Shown here piece by piece: positions 12,300 through 24,950 of a stretch of 64,000 nucleotides of DNA. This stretch comes from Lithospermum erythrorhizon (lineage: Eukaryota > Streptophyta > Magnoliopsida > Boraginales > Boraginaceae). The notes under the pieces were generated by a model. It worked only from the letters and a program-made list of their open reading frames with translations. It was not told the DNA's origin and made no database searches. Each line of letters opens with the position of its first letter. Within the stretch, counting starts at the first letter, position 1. Made by a program: the position numbers and the translations under genes. The DNA lies in NCBI GenBank assembly GCA_019722365.1, contig JADFUC010000945.1, positions 62,001 to 126,000 on the forward strand, written 5' to 3'.

Positions 12300-12554
12300 C
12301 ACGATGTTTTGAATTTGAAAAGGCTACTCTCCCCTCTTTAAAAAATACGGAAGCCAGCTACCTTTTGGCTTTCCGCTAATCAACATTTGACTTCACTTAT
12401 AAAGAAAACTTTACTTTCCGTCTTCATAACTCTCCTTGAGTGCAACCATTGAGAGATTTTCCTTCTCTGATAGCCGCACAAGCATTTGGGATCATTAGGC
12501 CTTCGTCCCTCCGAGAGATTAAATTCGGCGGGTGGGCGTAAAGATCGCCACTCA
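12300..12554 (+). pseudogene. Tat antisense ORF, 5' part
   Basis: Plus-strand reading through 12380-12554 gives a serine-rich start and a segment AFVPPRD, resembling the N-terminal part of the long antisense ORFs that Tat/Retand-type gypsy elements carry between pol and the 3' LTR. Frame breaks are present. The reading ends at 12554 where a gypsy LTR has inserted, and the rest resumes at about 15040. The function of these antisense products is not known. Confidence 0.35.
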
Positions 12555-13073
12555 TGTATAACGACCCGCCTTAGTCGTATGCCACTCGAGGTTGGAGTCG
12601 TCATCAACATAATACATTGTCACCATACGATGGTTGACCGCGAAAAAATCCACATGTTTAATAACCCATAAATCGATAATTTGATAAATAGTAAATAGTT
12701 TGAAAATTTAAATGTTGTACTACCGAGTTTAACCATAGATGGCATTACCTAATACAACCCAAGCATAAAACTCCATCAAACAAGTCACAAAATATTCCCA
12801 CAAAATAGTTTACAATTTGACATCCCAAAATAAAATTTAAAAACTAAGTACATCAAAATCATAAAAGAGATATTTGCCGAGGATCGTAACCTTGTCCTAC
12901 TTCTAGGTAAATCAGCGGACACCCTGTGAACTTTGCCATTCACTAAAGGCACTACATCGTCGAAGGTGGGAAGGGGTAAGCTCGGCGAACTTGAGTGGAA
13001 AGCGAATCAGGATGGTAACACCCACATCGAATAGAGGTACACAATAAAAAGGATATAGACGTGGCGGTAAGGT

Positions 13074-13142
<69 letters not shown>

Positions 13143-15040
13143 CTGAGAAAAATAACCATAAATCGACATACACATTATAGAAGACTCGACTACGATAACT
13201 TCGCATGTCGTGCCCAAGATCTCATAACACATAATCAAACTAGTAAAAAGCGGCATAATTTACTTGTCTGGCGTTCATACTACACAACAATAAAATAAAC
13301 TTACAAGAATGAAACCATGACAATATCACATATAACATTCCATCCTTTTCGAGCGAGGCTCGCCTTGAACGCCCAGCAACAACATATCGCTTTTCATTGA
13401 ACACCCAACATCATCATTATCCTTTCGGCGAGGCTCTCGCCTTGAGCGCCCCACATCATCCCAAACATTCTCAATTCAAGCGATTCACAATTCATCTGAT
13501 ACCAAACATACAACCGTCACACAATAATCTCGATGTAGCATTCATAATATACGATCACAATAATTTCGTATAGAGCCCCGTACTCACAGAAATACTCACG
13601 AGATAAGTCCATAACACGTTATACTCAGAAACTTGAATACACTGAGTATATCACGTACTCCAGGACTGCAGCTTGAGCATACATATATAGAACATGACTA
13701 CGCGAGAAATAAACATACCGTAATGCATTTAACCACGACACTTCCATACAAGTCATTTCTGAATTTCACCCTTTCTGACCCATAGTTAAGTTTATCGCCT
13801 TGAATCTGTGATCAAAATCATTACCATATACTTCACTCAAACATAAAATAAGTAACAAACAGTGATAAATCCCACTTTTAGCTAGTACAGCTGTGCCAAT
13901 GTCAATCGGTCTCATTTTCGCGTCCAGTACGAGCAGAACATCCAGCTATAATTACACAACATACTTGATTTCAACCCACTATCTAATTTAATTCTGACTT
14001 TTTAACCTTTAGTTATAAATTGACAACTACGTATAGATTGCTAATTATGTTTTCAATAACTAAGCTGCGATGGCGAATCTGCTTTCTGGACTAAATCCTA
14101 TAATCAGTCCTTGTTCAAATTACTAACATTCCCGATCAATTTCAATCAACCCCGATTTCAACTTTTTTTTCTTCCAATTAATTAAACCATTCTTATCGAC
14201 CCACAAAGAAGTCATGCTACTCAAAATCTGCAAAATTAATTTAAGGCCTATTTCCTTTCTGACACTTATAACTTCATAATTTCATCTCAGAAACAATCAT
14301 AATAAACGGTCCAATAACATATTTATACTATCGACCACATTTGAAATTGACCAGCTGATAAACCAGTGTTTCTAATAATATGACACTTTCTACCCCGAAT
14401 ATCGATAAATTTATCAGCATACATGTTATAATTTAAGCTAGACAATAATTATATTCTAATATCACCCAAAAACCGAAGTCGACCCAAAATTCCAAAAAAG
14501 TCACTTTGACCTAAAAAGCGTCAAGAATTTCGCATCAGTACGATATTTCCGTTCAAAGAATAAGCCCCAATTCTGGCTAGAATCGATTGGGCTGATAAAA
14601 TTCCATACAAAAAGTCAACAAGAAGAAGTCAACTTTCAGGCGATCTCACAAAATACTCAACAAGATGGGACCTTTTTTACCTTGAAGCAGCAAGGGCGAT
14701 GAGAAATTCGAAATTTGAGGTCAAGCTTGAGAGATGAAAGGAGAAAATTGGAGAAGAAGAAATGAAAAAAATGGAGTAGATGAGCTCGGTTCTCGCGAGA
14801 GGGAGAAATGGGTTTCTTTGTGGTTTGGGCTTGTTTGATGACTAGATAGTTGGGTTGGGCCGATAAGCGACGGTGAAAATCCGAACATTTATTCGATCGA
14901 TACCTCTCGTTTAACTTGTCTCGACAATAATGAACTTTAACATTAGCATTTTAAAAACAATGAGTGGGTTTCCAAGTTTTACGTAAATAAATTTAACAAT
15001 CATTTTAATTTATTAATTATGATGGATTACGGTTTTGTAT
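12555..15040 (-). mobile_element. Solo-like LTR of gypsy family G1 (copy 2)
   Basis: About 2.5-kb block similar along its length to 5656-8110. The start TGTATAACGACCCGCC is better kept here; the right end is near ggttttgta, where the usual CA end is lost. Neither flank carries G1 internal coding sequence: the left flank is the Tat antisense ORF region and the right flank continues it. It therefore behaves as a solo LTR. A clean 5-bp target duplication is not visible, probably through decay. Orientation is taken from alignment with copy 1. Confidence 0.7.
13073..13137. repeat. (TA)n microsatellite inside the LTR
   Basis: About 30 TA units. The matching site in LTR copy 1 (about 6165-6180) has only a short gtatatataa stretch, so the repeat grew after the two LTR copies separated. 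Open frames crossing it read as alternating Ile/Tyr and are not genes. Confidence 0.9.
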
Positions 15041-15710
15041 GCTGGATTGCTCCTCTTGCACTTCAAAGTGGGCTCACGTACTGTTCGGGCCTAGAAGGGG
15101 CCGAGGCTGCCTATGATGCCCTTTGCACATCACCGACCCGAGCGAGGCATGAGGTTGCGGAGTAGGGCACTTGTCACCCTTGTCATCCGTAAGGGTTTCC
15201 GTGCGAGGTGCATGTAAATCTTAGTTTCTTTACTCCTTGGTCGCACTCACAACTCCTATCTAAGCGTTATCATGTCTTCCTTTTCTCCACTGCCATATAC
15301 AACCATGCCCTAGAACTGGATGGTGAGGCTCTCGAGAATGTGTCGAGGTTGATAGTGAGAGTAACTCGAGAGTTGCGTCCCAGAGATGGTTTTTGTGGAT
15401 CACTTCCCCTGGGAGCGAGCCCTGATGGCCTAGGACCTCCAGAAGGCTGAGGAGAAGAGGGATACGGCTCTCCAGGCGGCTCGTTTATACGAAGGAGAGC
15501 GATCTTTGTGGGGACTAGTGAGAGGAGCGGCCCCTCGGGTAATGCGTCGGCGAGGGTCCCGACATTACGGTGAATATTGTGATGCACTTCAAGGATAAAA
15601 TCCCTCAACTTCCTGACATGGCAGAGGAGTATAAGATGCAATACCCGACCGGATGGCTAGACAATACATGGCCCCTTCCTCCCATCTCCTCGATTCTCCC
15701 AGTCCCTATA
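15041..15710 (+). pseudogene. Tat antisense ORF, 3' part
   Basis: Plus-strand frames here join into a reading with charged, Ala/Arg/Glu-rich helical character: about 15440-15660 gives ALQAARLYEGERSLWGLVRG followed by a C-terminal part with EYKMQYPTGWLDNTWPLP and a stop near 15715. The stretch lies antisense to and downstream of the minus-strand Tat pol, the known position of antisense ORFs in Tat elements. An open frame at 15208-15450 covers part of it and frameshifts break the rest. It is the continuation of the frame interrupted at 12554. The biochemical role is not known. Confidence 0.45.
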
Positions 15711-15765
15711 CATTAGGGTTTTTTTTATATTTTTATAAGACTTTTACACTTCCCCCTTGTGGATG

Positions 15766-15771
15766 AATAAA
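15766..15771 (+). terminator. AATAAA polyadenylation-type signal after antisense ORF
   Basis: AATAAA in T-rich context about 50 bases after the apparent stop of the plus-strand antisense reading. Its position fits a 3' end for an antisense transcript. The hexamer is common in AT-rich plant DNA, so it supports rather than proves this. Confidence 0.4.
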
Positions 15772-16289
15772 AGATTTTTATTTTATTCTTGCTGCTTGAT
15801 TTAACTATTTTCCTAGCATGCGCTTATAGTTCTACTTTTTTGTTATTGTTATTAAGTTCTACTGTCTTCAGGTACTTCCCGACCTTCGATTCGAAGGATG
15901 ATCTCGACCCTCTTATGTTGAGGTCTACCTTGGAGAGTTTTGTATCCCTGTTTATTCCTTTGCCCGGGTCCTTCCCCATGTTTACACACATATGAAATTC
16001 GGATCTTAGAGAAGAAGCGGATTGTACATATGGCGTACTCCCTGCACCCGGGACCTCTGCTTGTTGTCTGAGAGTTAGGTCCTCTAATCGGTTGACGGCG
16101 AGGAATATATTCAATATTTAGATAGATTTATCAATTCTCTTTGAAGTCTGCTCGTAGCAGCCTAGCTCAACGGATTTTTCTAATCTATATAGAAGTTTTA
16201 GGCTCAAATAGTTTTAGTCAATCAAGTCTTTATTTCTAAAAGAACAATAAGAGAGGGCTTACACATAATATTTCCTTAGATGACAAACG

Positions 16290-19200
16290 TTCCATGACCT
16301 TGGCTTTTGTAGCCCTCTAAGGTCTCCGGTTCATATATACAGCCTTACCTCCGGATGATATGGTCCCTTTCAAGGGGACTCTAACTTCACAGGGTTTTTA
16401 AACTGGGATGCTTTCTTTTCATGGAATCTCACTAGGAATTAATACGGACCGGACCTTCTTGTTGTAGTAAGCAGCCACTTTGCCCTTGTATTTGACCATT
16501 TTATCCACCGCGGCAACACTTTTCTCTTCCAACAAGTTCAAATTGAATCGCAATCTCTACTCATTTGGTAATTCATCATAGTATGTCACTCAAGAAGTGT
16601 CCAAGTGAATCTCGCTTTGGTAAAAAGTGGTCCATAGACTAGGTGAAGGGGTGTTCCTCCGGTGATCGGATTAGGGGTAGTCCGGAACGACCATATCACT
16701 GTTAGAAGCTCTTAATCCCAGCTACCACCTTCACATTTGTAGCCATTCTTGGCGCCTTTGAAGATTACCGATTAAATCCTTGGCATGACCGTTGGCTTGT
16801 GGTTCTGACGAGGCTGATACGTGATGCATATATAGCTCATGTAGGGCCACCGATCTTCTGGTACATTGGTGGGTCCGGATTATCGATGACCATCTGCAAA
16901 AATCTGAGCACAGTGAAGATTTCTTGGAGATTGTGCAGGGGGAGTGGTTTTAAACGACCAGCAGTGAAGTAGTCTCTACCGCCACAATGGCATACTTCTT
17001 GGATCCGGATGTTCTCGGAAGATCCCATTATATGACCCCGACATGAATGAGTGATAGATAGGCGTACTAACATTTCATGCAGAGGCAGGTGAGGGATATT
17101 GGCGTGTCTTTGGCATGAATTGTATTTCCTTACGTGGTCATGAGCATCCGTGGCTATTGAGGGCTATAATACTCCCGATCGTAGGATCTTCTAAGTTAGG
17201 GATTTTGTGTTAATATGGAGCACGATACGTACCCCAATGCGGCTTGCTTGAGGTATTGATCCTTTCTACTTAGTACGCACTTGGCTTGGCCAGTTTGGAA
17301 GGACTCTCAGTGATACCTAGTAGGGTGTACCTTAAGCTCACGCCTACGAATCTTGGCCCACTATCGGGGAGGATCTTCAGGCAAGGTTCCCATCCTCCGG
17401 AAGTCCAAGACAATTTGATACCGTGGCAGGAGTCCTCATAAGCTCTCCGATGCGTGTATTTACCTCTTTCGTCCGTGGAAAGCCGTCTTCCACCAATTCC
17501 ACCACCGTAGCTTCGGGAAGTGTCTCTTACCCCGCCGTAGCAAGTTGGGATAGTCTATTACCTTGGTTTCCTTTCTGCGATTTCACGTACTTGATATGAC
17601 AGATGGGAAAAGTTTGGCCAATTTCCGGACCCTTCTCCAGTACCCCACCATCCTTTCTTTGGTCTCGTAAATTTTAAAATCTCCTTACATGACAACGGTG
17701 AAATACGTCATATATGGATGCTCACCCCCAAGCATTTGTTTAAACCGTTAAGCGAGTCTTGTCTTCAACCGTTGTTGTCCTTGAAAGCGGCGAAAGAGCA
17801 TATTCAATCGTATTTATATAGGACATAGTAATATCCACACTTTGAGGCGCAGGGTTGCTTGCACCATCACATTATAGTAACGAGACCTGTGTGAGGCCTT
17901 AATCGAGTTAATCGGCTGGTGCCTCTTTTCCATTGAGAAATGTGGGTGCATTTAAAGCCACAAAATCCTTGATACTGAGCTTTAATACTTACCGTCCGTG
18001 GTTTGTACCTCGAGGGTTAAAATCACTTGAGCTCGATGACCAGCTTGACAGAGTCATGCGGACTTGCGGTTGGTCGTTATCACACCTCGATTTGGTGTGC
18101 TTGAGTATGGCTTAGAACTAGCGTTAAATCGAGAACACAGTTTCTCCGTCGAGAATGCGTGTTTCGGCTCACTTCATGACTCGTGATGTAGTATATGAGC
18201 TTGGACACTTTCCTTGATCAGCCTTGTGCCAGGAACATGCTCAGAAACAGCAAATACAAGCTATGAGAAATGTCCCCCCGCCACTAGTCGTGCTAACATT
18301 GCGGAGGCCCAGGGGGGAGATATTCTTTAAGCTCTTAGAATGGCTGCTCCTTTATCCTCAATCGGTCAAACTCTTTTCCCTTATTTATAGATTTGAAAGG
18401 CTTTAATCCCAAACTCTTGGTAGAATCGCCCGAGAGTGATCAAAATCAAGTTGGTGGTGCTCCTTTTTGGTATGAGGCCTGACCACTTATATCTTGTTGG
18501 ATTAGGCTCGATCCCTGCACAGGCGTCATGTACCCCAAAATATTCACGATGTTACACAGGCATTTATCTGATTCAACGGGAGGTTGTATTTTTTGAATTT
18601 ATAAAGCTTTCCCGAAGGTTCGTTTCATGATCTTGTGCCTCCCGGCTCTTTATGAGCATGTCATCCAGATAGATCTCCATATTTCTACTTATCTTGGTGG
18701 AGAACACCTTATTCACCATCCGATGATATGTGGCACTTGGCCATGAATATTAAAATACATCACGAACCGATTTTCCATCTTTCCTCGACCGTGAATATTT
18801 GGAAGGTAGTATCCTGAAAGGCAACCAAAAAATCCACGCCCTCGCTTAGCCCGACTGTTTTGGAGTTCCTTTAACATGTTAATGTTGGATGGCGAATTAA
18901 CAATCTTTGGGACAAGCTTTGTTGATCTTTGGTGAAATACATGCCATCCCGACCATGTTCCGTTTGGGTTTGGGACGATACACATTAACCTTGACGAGTT
19001 GGAAATAATAGATGGCATCGCCTTAGGCAACTTCTTAACCTACTCCCCACTTTTATCCTGCAAGAATGTCCGCTTCTTCATTTGATGGGTTTATAGTGAG
19101 GTCAGCATCTGATAGGTGTACCGCCGCTCCAGGATCTACCCTGACATGTCAGCAGGCTCCCGAGTACAAATATGTGCGATTGCCACGGAGGACTCAAATT

Positions 19201-19551
19201 AGCATCTCTTGGTGCTGCCCAAAGGGTTGTACATCTTGAAGACTTGCCGGATCCGCCTGCATTCAAAGTGCGCTCCGGGACACCCTCGTGGCTGGCTTGA
19301 GCTTTCTTTGGGCTCTCACCAGCTATAAATTTTGCCTGCATTCTATCCGGAGCCTCCTCTTCTCTTTTGGACGAGGATCTGGTCTCCATCTGTACTTGAT
19401 GCTCTTTGTGCAAGCTAGGTAGCATCCTGCAAGCCTTACCATTTGCTGGATATCCCCTTCCCATGCTCAGCATTGATTCATCATCAAGTGAATTAGGAGA
19501 CATGACTGGCGGGACAATCTTTGGAATTCCAATAATGTCGTTATAAGACAT
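16290..19551 (-). pseudogene. Tat-lineage Ty3/gypsy pol remnant (RT, RNase H, integrase)
   Basis: Broken polyprotein read right to left. The RT is recognisable: NKACPKD (about 18935-18915), VDFLVAFQDT in place of the usual MDAFSGY, and an intact catalytic YLDDMLIKS near 18640-18680, preceded by MEI as in NMEVYVDDMLVKS of Tat elements. RNase H should lie at 17100-18600, where frames are too broken to name motifs. Integrase appears near 16990-16920 as DYFTAGRLKPLPL, compared with the family's DYFTKWVEAEPL, and the post-integrase region to about 16300 keeps fragments of the GPY-like tail. No gag or protease is seen to the right: at about 19555 a copia element begins. Not functional. Confidence 0.75.
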
Positions 19552-19554
19552 GAT

Positions 19555-21900
19555 CTAACAACTATGTTGCTCCCTTTCATTTGAGGACTTGGAGAATTGG
19601 CTTAGCGACAACTGGCGTATCAAATTTTTTCTCTAAGAGCTTCGGCCTCCATTAGTAGTCATCTGACACAAACATAGACATACTTAGCACACTCTGTCGC
19701 TTTCAACTTGCATGGACCTATCAGGATCCGTATTGCATCAACTCAAATTACGAGAGTTTGTCACTATTCGACTTCTAGTGACAACTCTTGAGTGCCGCTT
19801 TCAGCTTGGCACTCTCCCGCGTACTTTGTCTTTGACGTGGTGGTCTTTCTCGAGCTTCCGTAGGATAATTTGCTAGATATTTCTATAGTTGGTATGTCCT
19901 AGTTTCTTGTGTCATAATTCTGCATCCTCACCTTTCTTACTTGTCAGGGCTTTGACTGACCTCCGCATATAACTATTGTTAGCTGACCTCATTTCCATTA
20001 AATGACTATCATCCTGAGAGTCATTGATAGTACACCCCTCCTTGCAAAAAGAATACTTTCATGCCATCATCAAATAATTGACTTAATACCTATAAGATTC
20101 TTGATTAAGCCTTCTTCCCGATTAGAACATCATCCAGTCAAAATGAGGTAAGCCGTACACATTCAACTCCCCGCTTTATCAATAACTTTTCATTTTTCTT
20201 CCGTACGAAAGTGACATAGTCACCTTTAAGAGGTGACACAGGTGAGATAAGCTTTCTTTCACATCATGTCTCGAGCATCCACTATCGAAATACCAACTTG
20301 TTTTTGCTAATTTTTTCAAGGAGGTATAGGTAACTTGACTAACAGTATTCACTTTCTTGACCCACTGAGTTTTGCGTGGTTAATACTTGCTTCCTTTTGA
20401 TCCATATAGTTTATAACAATAGGAACAATGCCAATGCTTCTTTCCCAGCAATAATAGCAGGTACCACACTCTACTCCTTCTTCATCGATGACCAACTGTT
20501 GCTCTATCTGTCTTTGACGGTTGAATGCAATCCTCTTGAACAAATTTGGTATGTTCTTTTGGTTTGAAGAAGTTTCGAAACCAATCCATGTACTATGTCC
20601 AGTGTCTTTACCAACTTAAAGCATTTTCTCCAAAATATTTGTGCTTGAATTTATTATTTTTAATTCCTTATTGATTACTGCTTGAGCTTTTAAGTGATGA
20701 ATCTCTTAGTGCGATCCATCTAATTTTCGGTTTTCTGGGTTTCTATCTTCAATTTGTTCCTTCGACATCTACTTCTTTGGTATATAAACCTTTATTAAGC
20801 TCCATCCATTTGGTGTATGGGTTTTTAATTCTCAAGCACCTCTTAGATACTCATATCTTCCTTGTCTTTCTTGTTGTCGTTCCTTGATGTTCATGACGGT
20901 TGAAACAAGAGCACTTTATTAAAGGCCACAAAGTTGGGACTTCTTCGTCAACTACAATAATCGATCATCTTGTCCATGCCGATTCGTCATCACTCGAGGT
21001 TGAGGAGTAATTCTTTTGATTGAAGGATAGTTGGGATACTCGGCTTGAATATGTCCAAAGCCTTCCGTTAGTTGGATACCTTTTTGGTTTATCAGGCCGA
21101 CTGTACCCATGCTTCACTTTGCTTTCTTGACCTTCCGTCCGTTGTTGTTTACGTCGATAACGGATGTCTTGACCTCCCGCTCGTGGTTTCTTGTTAACCC
21201 GTTTGAGGTTTACTAAAGTTCTTAGCAAGCATATTTATAGTTTCTCCCAGTTCTTCATCGTCAGATCTTACGATGAAGCTTTCGTATGATTCCTTTCTTC
21301 TTTTAGGCTCGCCTTCGTCGAGAGCGTCTCGAGATGTGGCTAATCAGGTTCATCCAGGCTCATTTGAGTATTGAGCTTCTTGATAACCCGTAACCTTATG
21401 AAGCAAATTTTGGGGCAACGTTAACATGCTCACCGCCCGACTTTCATTGCTGTGGTTCCCCCCAGTCACAAAGGACTCGTTAGTCATATCCTTCGGTTTG
21501 TTCTTTGTACGTAGCTATAGGTCGTCTTCTTCCATCCTTAGTGTTTTTAACCTTGTTGTTAACTATTAGAGTCTCGACATTCGTATCTTGAGGTTCGCTT
21601 CATACGGTTTGCGGGGTATCTCGAAGCAACACTTTCTGTGATCTGGCGTGTTGATCGGTGAAACACATTAAGATCTGATGTGAAAATAACATTAACGGCC
21701 TTGTCATTTGATAAAGCAAGTTCATGTTCTTCCGTAGTCAATCGTCCTCTGGCCGCTATTATTACATCTTGGTTAGTAACGGTTGGTGCGTCCGCGTCTG
21801 ACTTTCCATGTCTTGATGTCGGGAGACTTTTAGGAATCTGATCATCTTAGCCTTCCTAAAACCGATTTACAAAGATTACACGATCGCTCTTACTCGTTAG
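19555..21900 (-). pseudogene. Sirevirus-like copia copy B: gag, protease, GAG-pre-integrase remnant
   Basis: Minus-strand DNA parallel to 32260-34370 of copy A, e.g. plus-strand gttcttagcaagcatattta is shared by both (21215 and 33650). Near 20540-20350 a degraded CCHC knuckle region reads CYYCWERSIGIVPIVINYMD. Near 20280-20150 CSRH...HLLKGDYVTF resembles the copia protease DSGCSRHMTG...VTFGD. The GAG-pre-integrase part runs to about 19570, where the Tat pol starts abruptly, so integrase, RT and 3' LTR are absent. Many stops. Confidence 0.65.
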
Positions 21901-21905
21901 AGTAC

Positions 21906-21918
21906 GCTCACGATACCA
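21906..21918 (-). other. Primer binding site, initiator-Met tRNA type (copy B)
   Basis: Plus strand gctcacgatacca, i.e. minus strand TGGTATCGTGAGC, close to the TGGTATCAGAGC that pairs with the 3' end of plant initiator tRNA-Met. Two bases separate it from the LTR, the usual arrangement. It sets the inner edge of the 5' LTR. Confidence 0.75.
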
Positions 21919-21920
21919 AT

Positions 21921-22486
21921 TGAAAAGTGTAGTAAATGCACTTAGAACTACCGGTTATTGATGCAATCTGACTTTAAGGTAAGTAAATGAAGCGTACTAA
22001 AAAAGTAAAACAAATAATCATTGATAGTTCGGTGCCAATGTAGCACCTGATGCGGAGAAGCGGCTTACTGAAGATTCAGCTATGATGAAATTACAAATAA
22101 GGACTTACTCACGAATGCTCCCATTCTTAGCCTGATACTGCTCTATCTCGGTATAAGTCGACTCCCCGGCTTAATGCATATTCTCCCATTCTGGCGCTAC
22201 TATCCACACAGTATATGTCAACTATCTGGTAATCACTAAAATGCAGGATTGTTGTAATAGGGTGTTAACAACAGTTGTACAATCTAGGGAGCTTGTAGAA
22301 CACTCCATACATTCATTCTACAATAAAATATAAATTCTCAAAGCTCTATTGCCTTACAAATACAATGTAGAATTCTCTCTTGTTTACGTGGTCTCTGACT
22401 TTGCATAAGACTCCTTTATATAATTCTTAGCCACAAATTTTTTTTTTTATGGAAATAACTTCCATTAATAAAATTTCCATCTTGTA
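21921..22486 (-). mobile_element. 5' LTR of Sirevirus-like copia copy B
   Basis: Plus-strand start tgaaaagtgtagtaaatg follows the PBS directly. Alignable by eye with 34390-34953 and 27966-28605: shared landmarks include cgaatgctccc/attct, the 'ctatccacacagtat/ctatccctagtatg' segment, and the end region with ttccatctt. The outer end is placed where similarity to the other LTRs fades. Confidence 0.65.
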
Positions 22487-24454
22487 AAATATTGAATGTT
22501 CGGTCTTAACAACTTGTTTAGGCATTATTGAATGCTTGGCTTGATGCCCAAATAATTCCTCTTTCAATAGTACAAATTATATCACAAGAGATCTTATATT
22601 TAAAAGGAAACACAATCTTCTCGAAAGATCTCCTTGATATCTTCTTGACCTTAATTTATTCTTGCACCAAGCTAAAGGACGGTTGGTGGGATATCATGAA
22701 AATGTCTTGGCCAATTTGCATTACTTGACACAAAAATAGAAACATGGTCAACTTTCCGCATACTATCCTTTCTCTCACATATATCTCTTCGATATTGTAA
22801 AATAAATTTGTTATTCAGATATTATTTCAAACAGTCCATTTAAAATAAGAAATGTAATTTCTAACACTTTAACGGGTTTAGCGCGCATTAGCCGTTTACA
22901 ATTCTAAAGCTCAATTTTCTCGGATTGGCACTCATGCAGGCGAGGAGCATTGGCATGGCATTAATGCTTGCTACTTATCTCAATAAGTTAGTCTACTTAT
23001 TAAGTGACATTTTTCCACTATCTCCTCCCATGTGGGACAAAAAGGCACATATTCAAGCTTCTCTATTTTCGCTCAATGCTGCCTGACTTCATTGACATCT
23101 GAATGGTTTCAAAATTTTGGATTCACAAACTCAATTATCCAACATAATTTACCTCCTTTTTATGAACACTTTATTAGTTTGTTTCTTGTTTATTACTCCC
23201 TCTATTTTTTTCAATTATCATCCTAGCATTATTTTCTTATTTCATTTTCTTTTCATTTTACATTTTCTAGGCACGTTTATGTTTCTTTTTCTTATTACTC
23301 TGTATATCCTTAGAATTAAATGTTTATGATCAATTTTATTCTTTAATTTGAATATTATATGAGAATCTGGTAAATTTTCAAGGTTTCACTCCTATAACTG
23401 GTATACATTTCTTAAATTATTGTGTCAAAGTATAGAATAAAAAGTAAAAAATAAAAAATGAAGTAATAAATAAATAAAACTTTACCTGTTTTCTAATTGG
23501 CTCTAGATAACAACCAAATTGCCAATTGAAGTTCTTCTTAATACACCTCTATAGTACATACATATTATTTTCATTTCCTCTTTGACTATTTCATTACATG
23601 GTCGCTTTCACCTGCTCAACATATATCCCTTCAATATATCTTACTTGAAGATTGTTCTTCGATTGGGTTCTGTTATTCTCTATTTGATTGCTATGTGTGC
23701 GTTGGTTGGCAAATCAATTAATCAAACAGGGAAAAATAGCACGTTTCACAAACTGTATATGTTTAGTCATTTTCACGTCCCAATTCCGAAGTTACTATAC
23801 TCACCTGTCATGTTTCGATATATCATTGGGTAATTTGTTACCCATTCTATTTCAATTTAATTAGGAGAATCTTTTAACAAATAGTTAATCCCCTTTTGTT
23901 GCCAAAATGGAGTCAATTAACTTCAAATTTATACTATCAAAAGATGTAATCAATTAGATAGAATACAGTGTATAATTCATACTTTTATGTCTCAATATTA
24001 GATATTGATCGAAAAATATTTAAATAATACTCCTTCCATCATACGAAAAGCATTATCAGTTTCCACATTTTTTCTTTTAACTTAATATTCCCTCCATCTT
24101 AAGTTTTGATTTTTTTACTACCTACTAATTGATATAACTTTATTTGCTTATTGAATTATTTATCCTCTAAATCTCATTTCTTCTATAACTATTAGAATAT
24201 TTCATTTGTTTATTAAATAAAGTTAATCCCAATTCTGGTCCATATTCTTTACTAGAATTCTTGATTTTTCTTATACGGCGAATAAAATTTAGTGTATATA
24301 TAATTTGAACTGTCAATTTAATTTGCTTAACCTAGGTTTGTCCTTCCACTAAATGCTCGATACCATAAATAAGTAGAGTTACTTAACTAAATTGCCCAAG
24401 ATCATACACATTTGGCGATTTTGGCCCTGTAGTTTTAATCGACGCACAAATCTG
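22487..24454. other. AT-rich intergenic DNA, no gene seen
   Basis: No recognisable protein, RNA gene or terminal repeat. Short frames near 23032-23329 and 23582-23833 have AT-driven hydrophobic composition without a domain signature. Confidence 0.5.
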
Positions 24455-24950
24455 CCTCGTAATCGTAAGATTTGCGCAATCGGGTCCCTAAACAATTTTG
24501 AGAACTACTTTTAGTCTAATTTGGTATTTGTAGAATGATCAAGCATAAGTAAATTTTTTCATACAATCCTCTAAATCCCGAGCTCTCAGATACTCCAAAT
24601 ATTGATTAGATATGAAAGTACTATTATGTTCCTCGATTTTTAATGATAGTGACTGAGAAAATTTTAAGTAAGGATAAAAACAGTCATTTTATATTCTTTC
24701 ATTACTACTCCATAGTCCTTAGGACCTTCATGTTACCCCCATCTAAAAAATCGAGGGACATAATAGTACTTTCACATCTAAAAAGATAATATTTGGGTGT
24801 CTACAAAGCAATTTAGGTTTAGAGGGATTGTAGCAAATACATTTTTTACTTATGCCCAATAATTCTCAAAAATATCAAATTAGTCCCCAAAGTAGCTCCC
24901 GAAATTATTTAGGGACCCATTTGCTATTGGAACCATGAGATAATCGATCT
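24455..24950. mobile_element. Foldback (long inverted repeat) element
   Basis: Two arms of roughly 190 bases are reverse complements over most of their length. The left arm (about 24455-24645) contains gggtccctaaacaattt, gcataagtaaattttt and gaaagtactattatgttcct; the right arm (about 24755-24950) contains aggtt/tagagggattgt, aacattttt-like spacing, and gggacataatagtactttc and aatttagggaccc in inverse order. A spacer of about 100 bases separates them. There is no coding capacity. Such palindromic elements often belong to Mutator-type or other DNA transposons; the superfamily is not determined. Confidence 0.75.

Noticed and set aside
12912..13256. Frame with alternating Ile-Tyr run
   Set aside because: Passes through the TA microsatellite inside the gypsy LTR.
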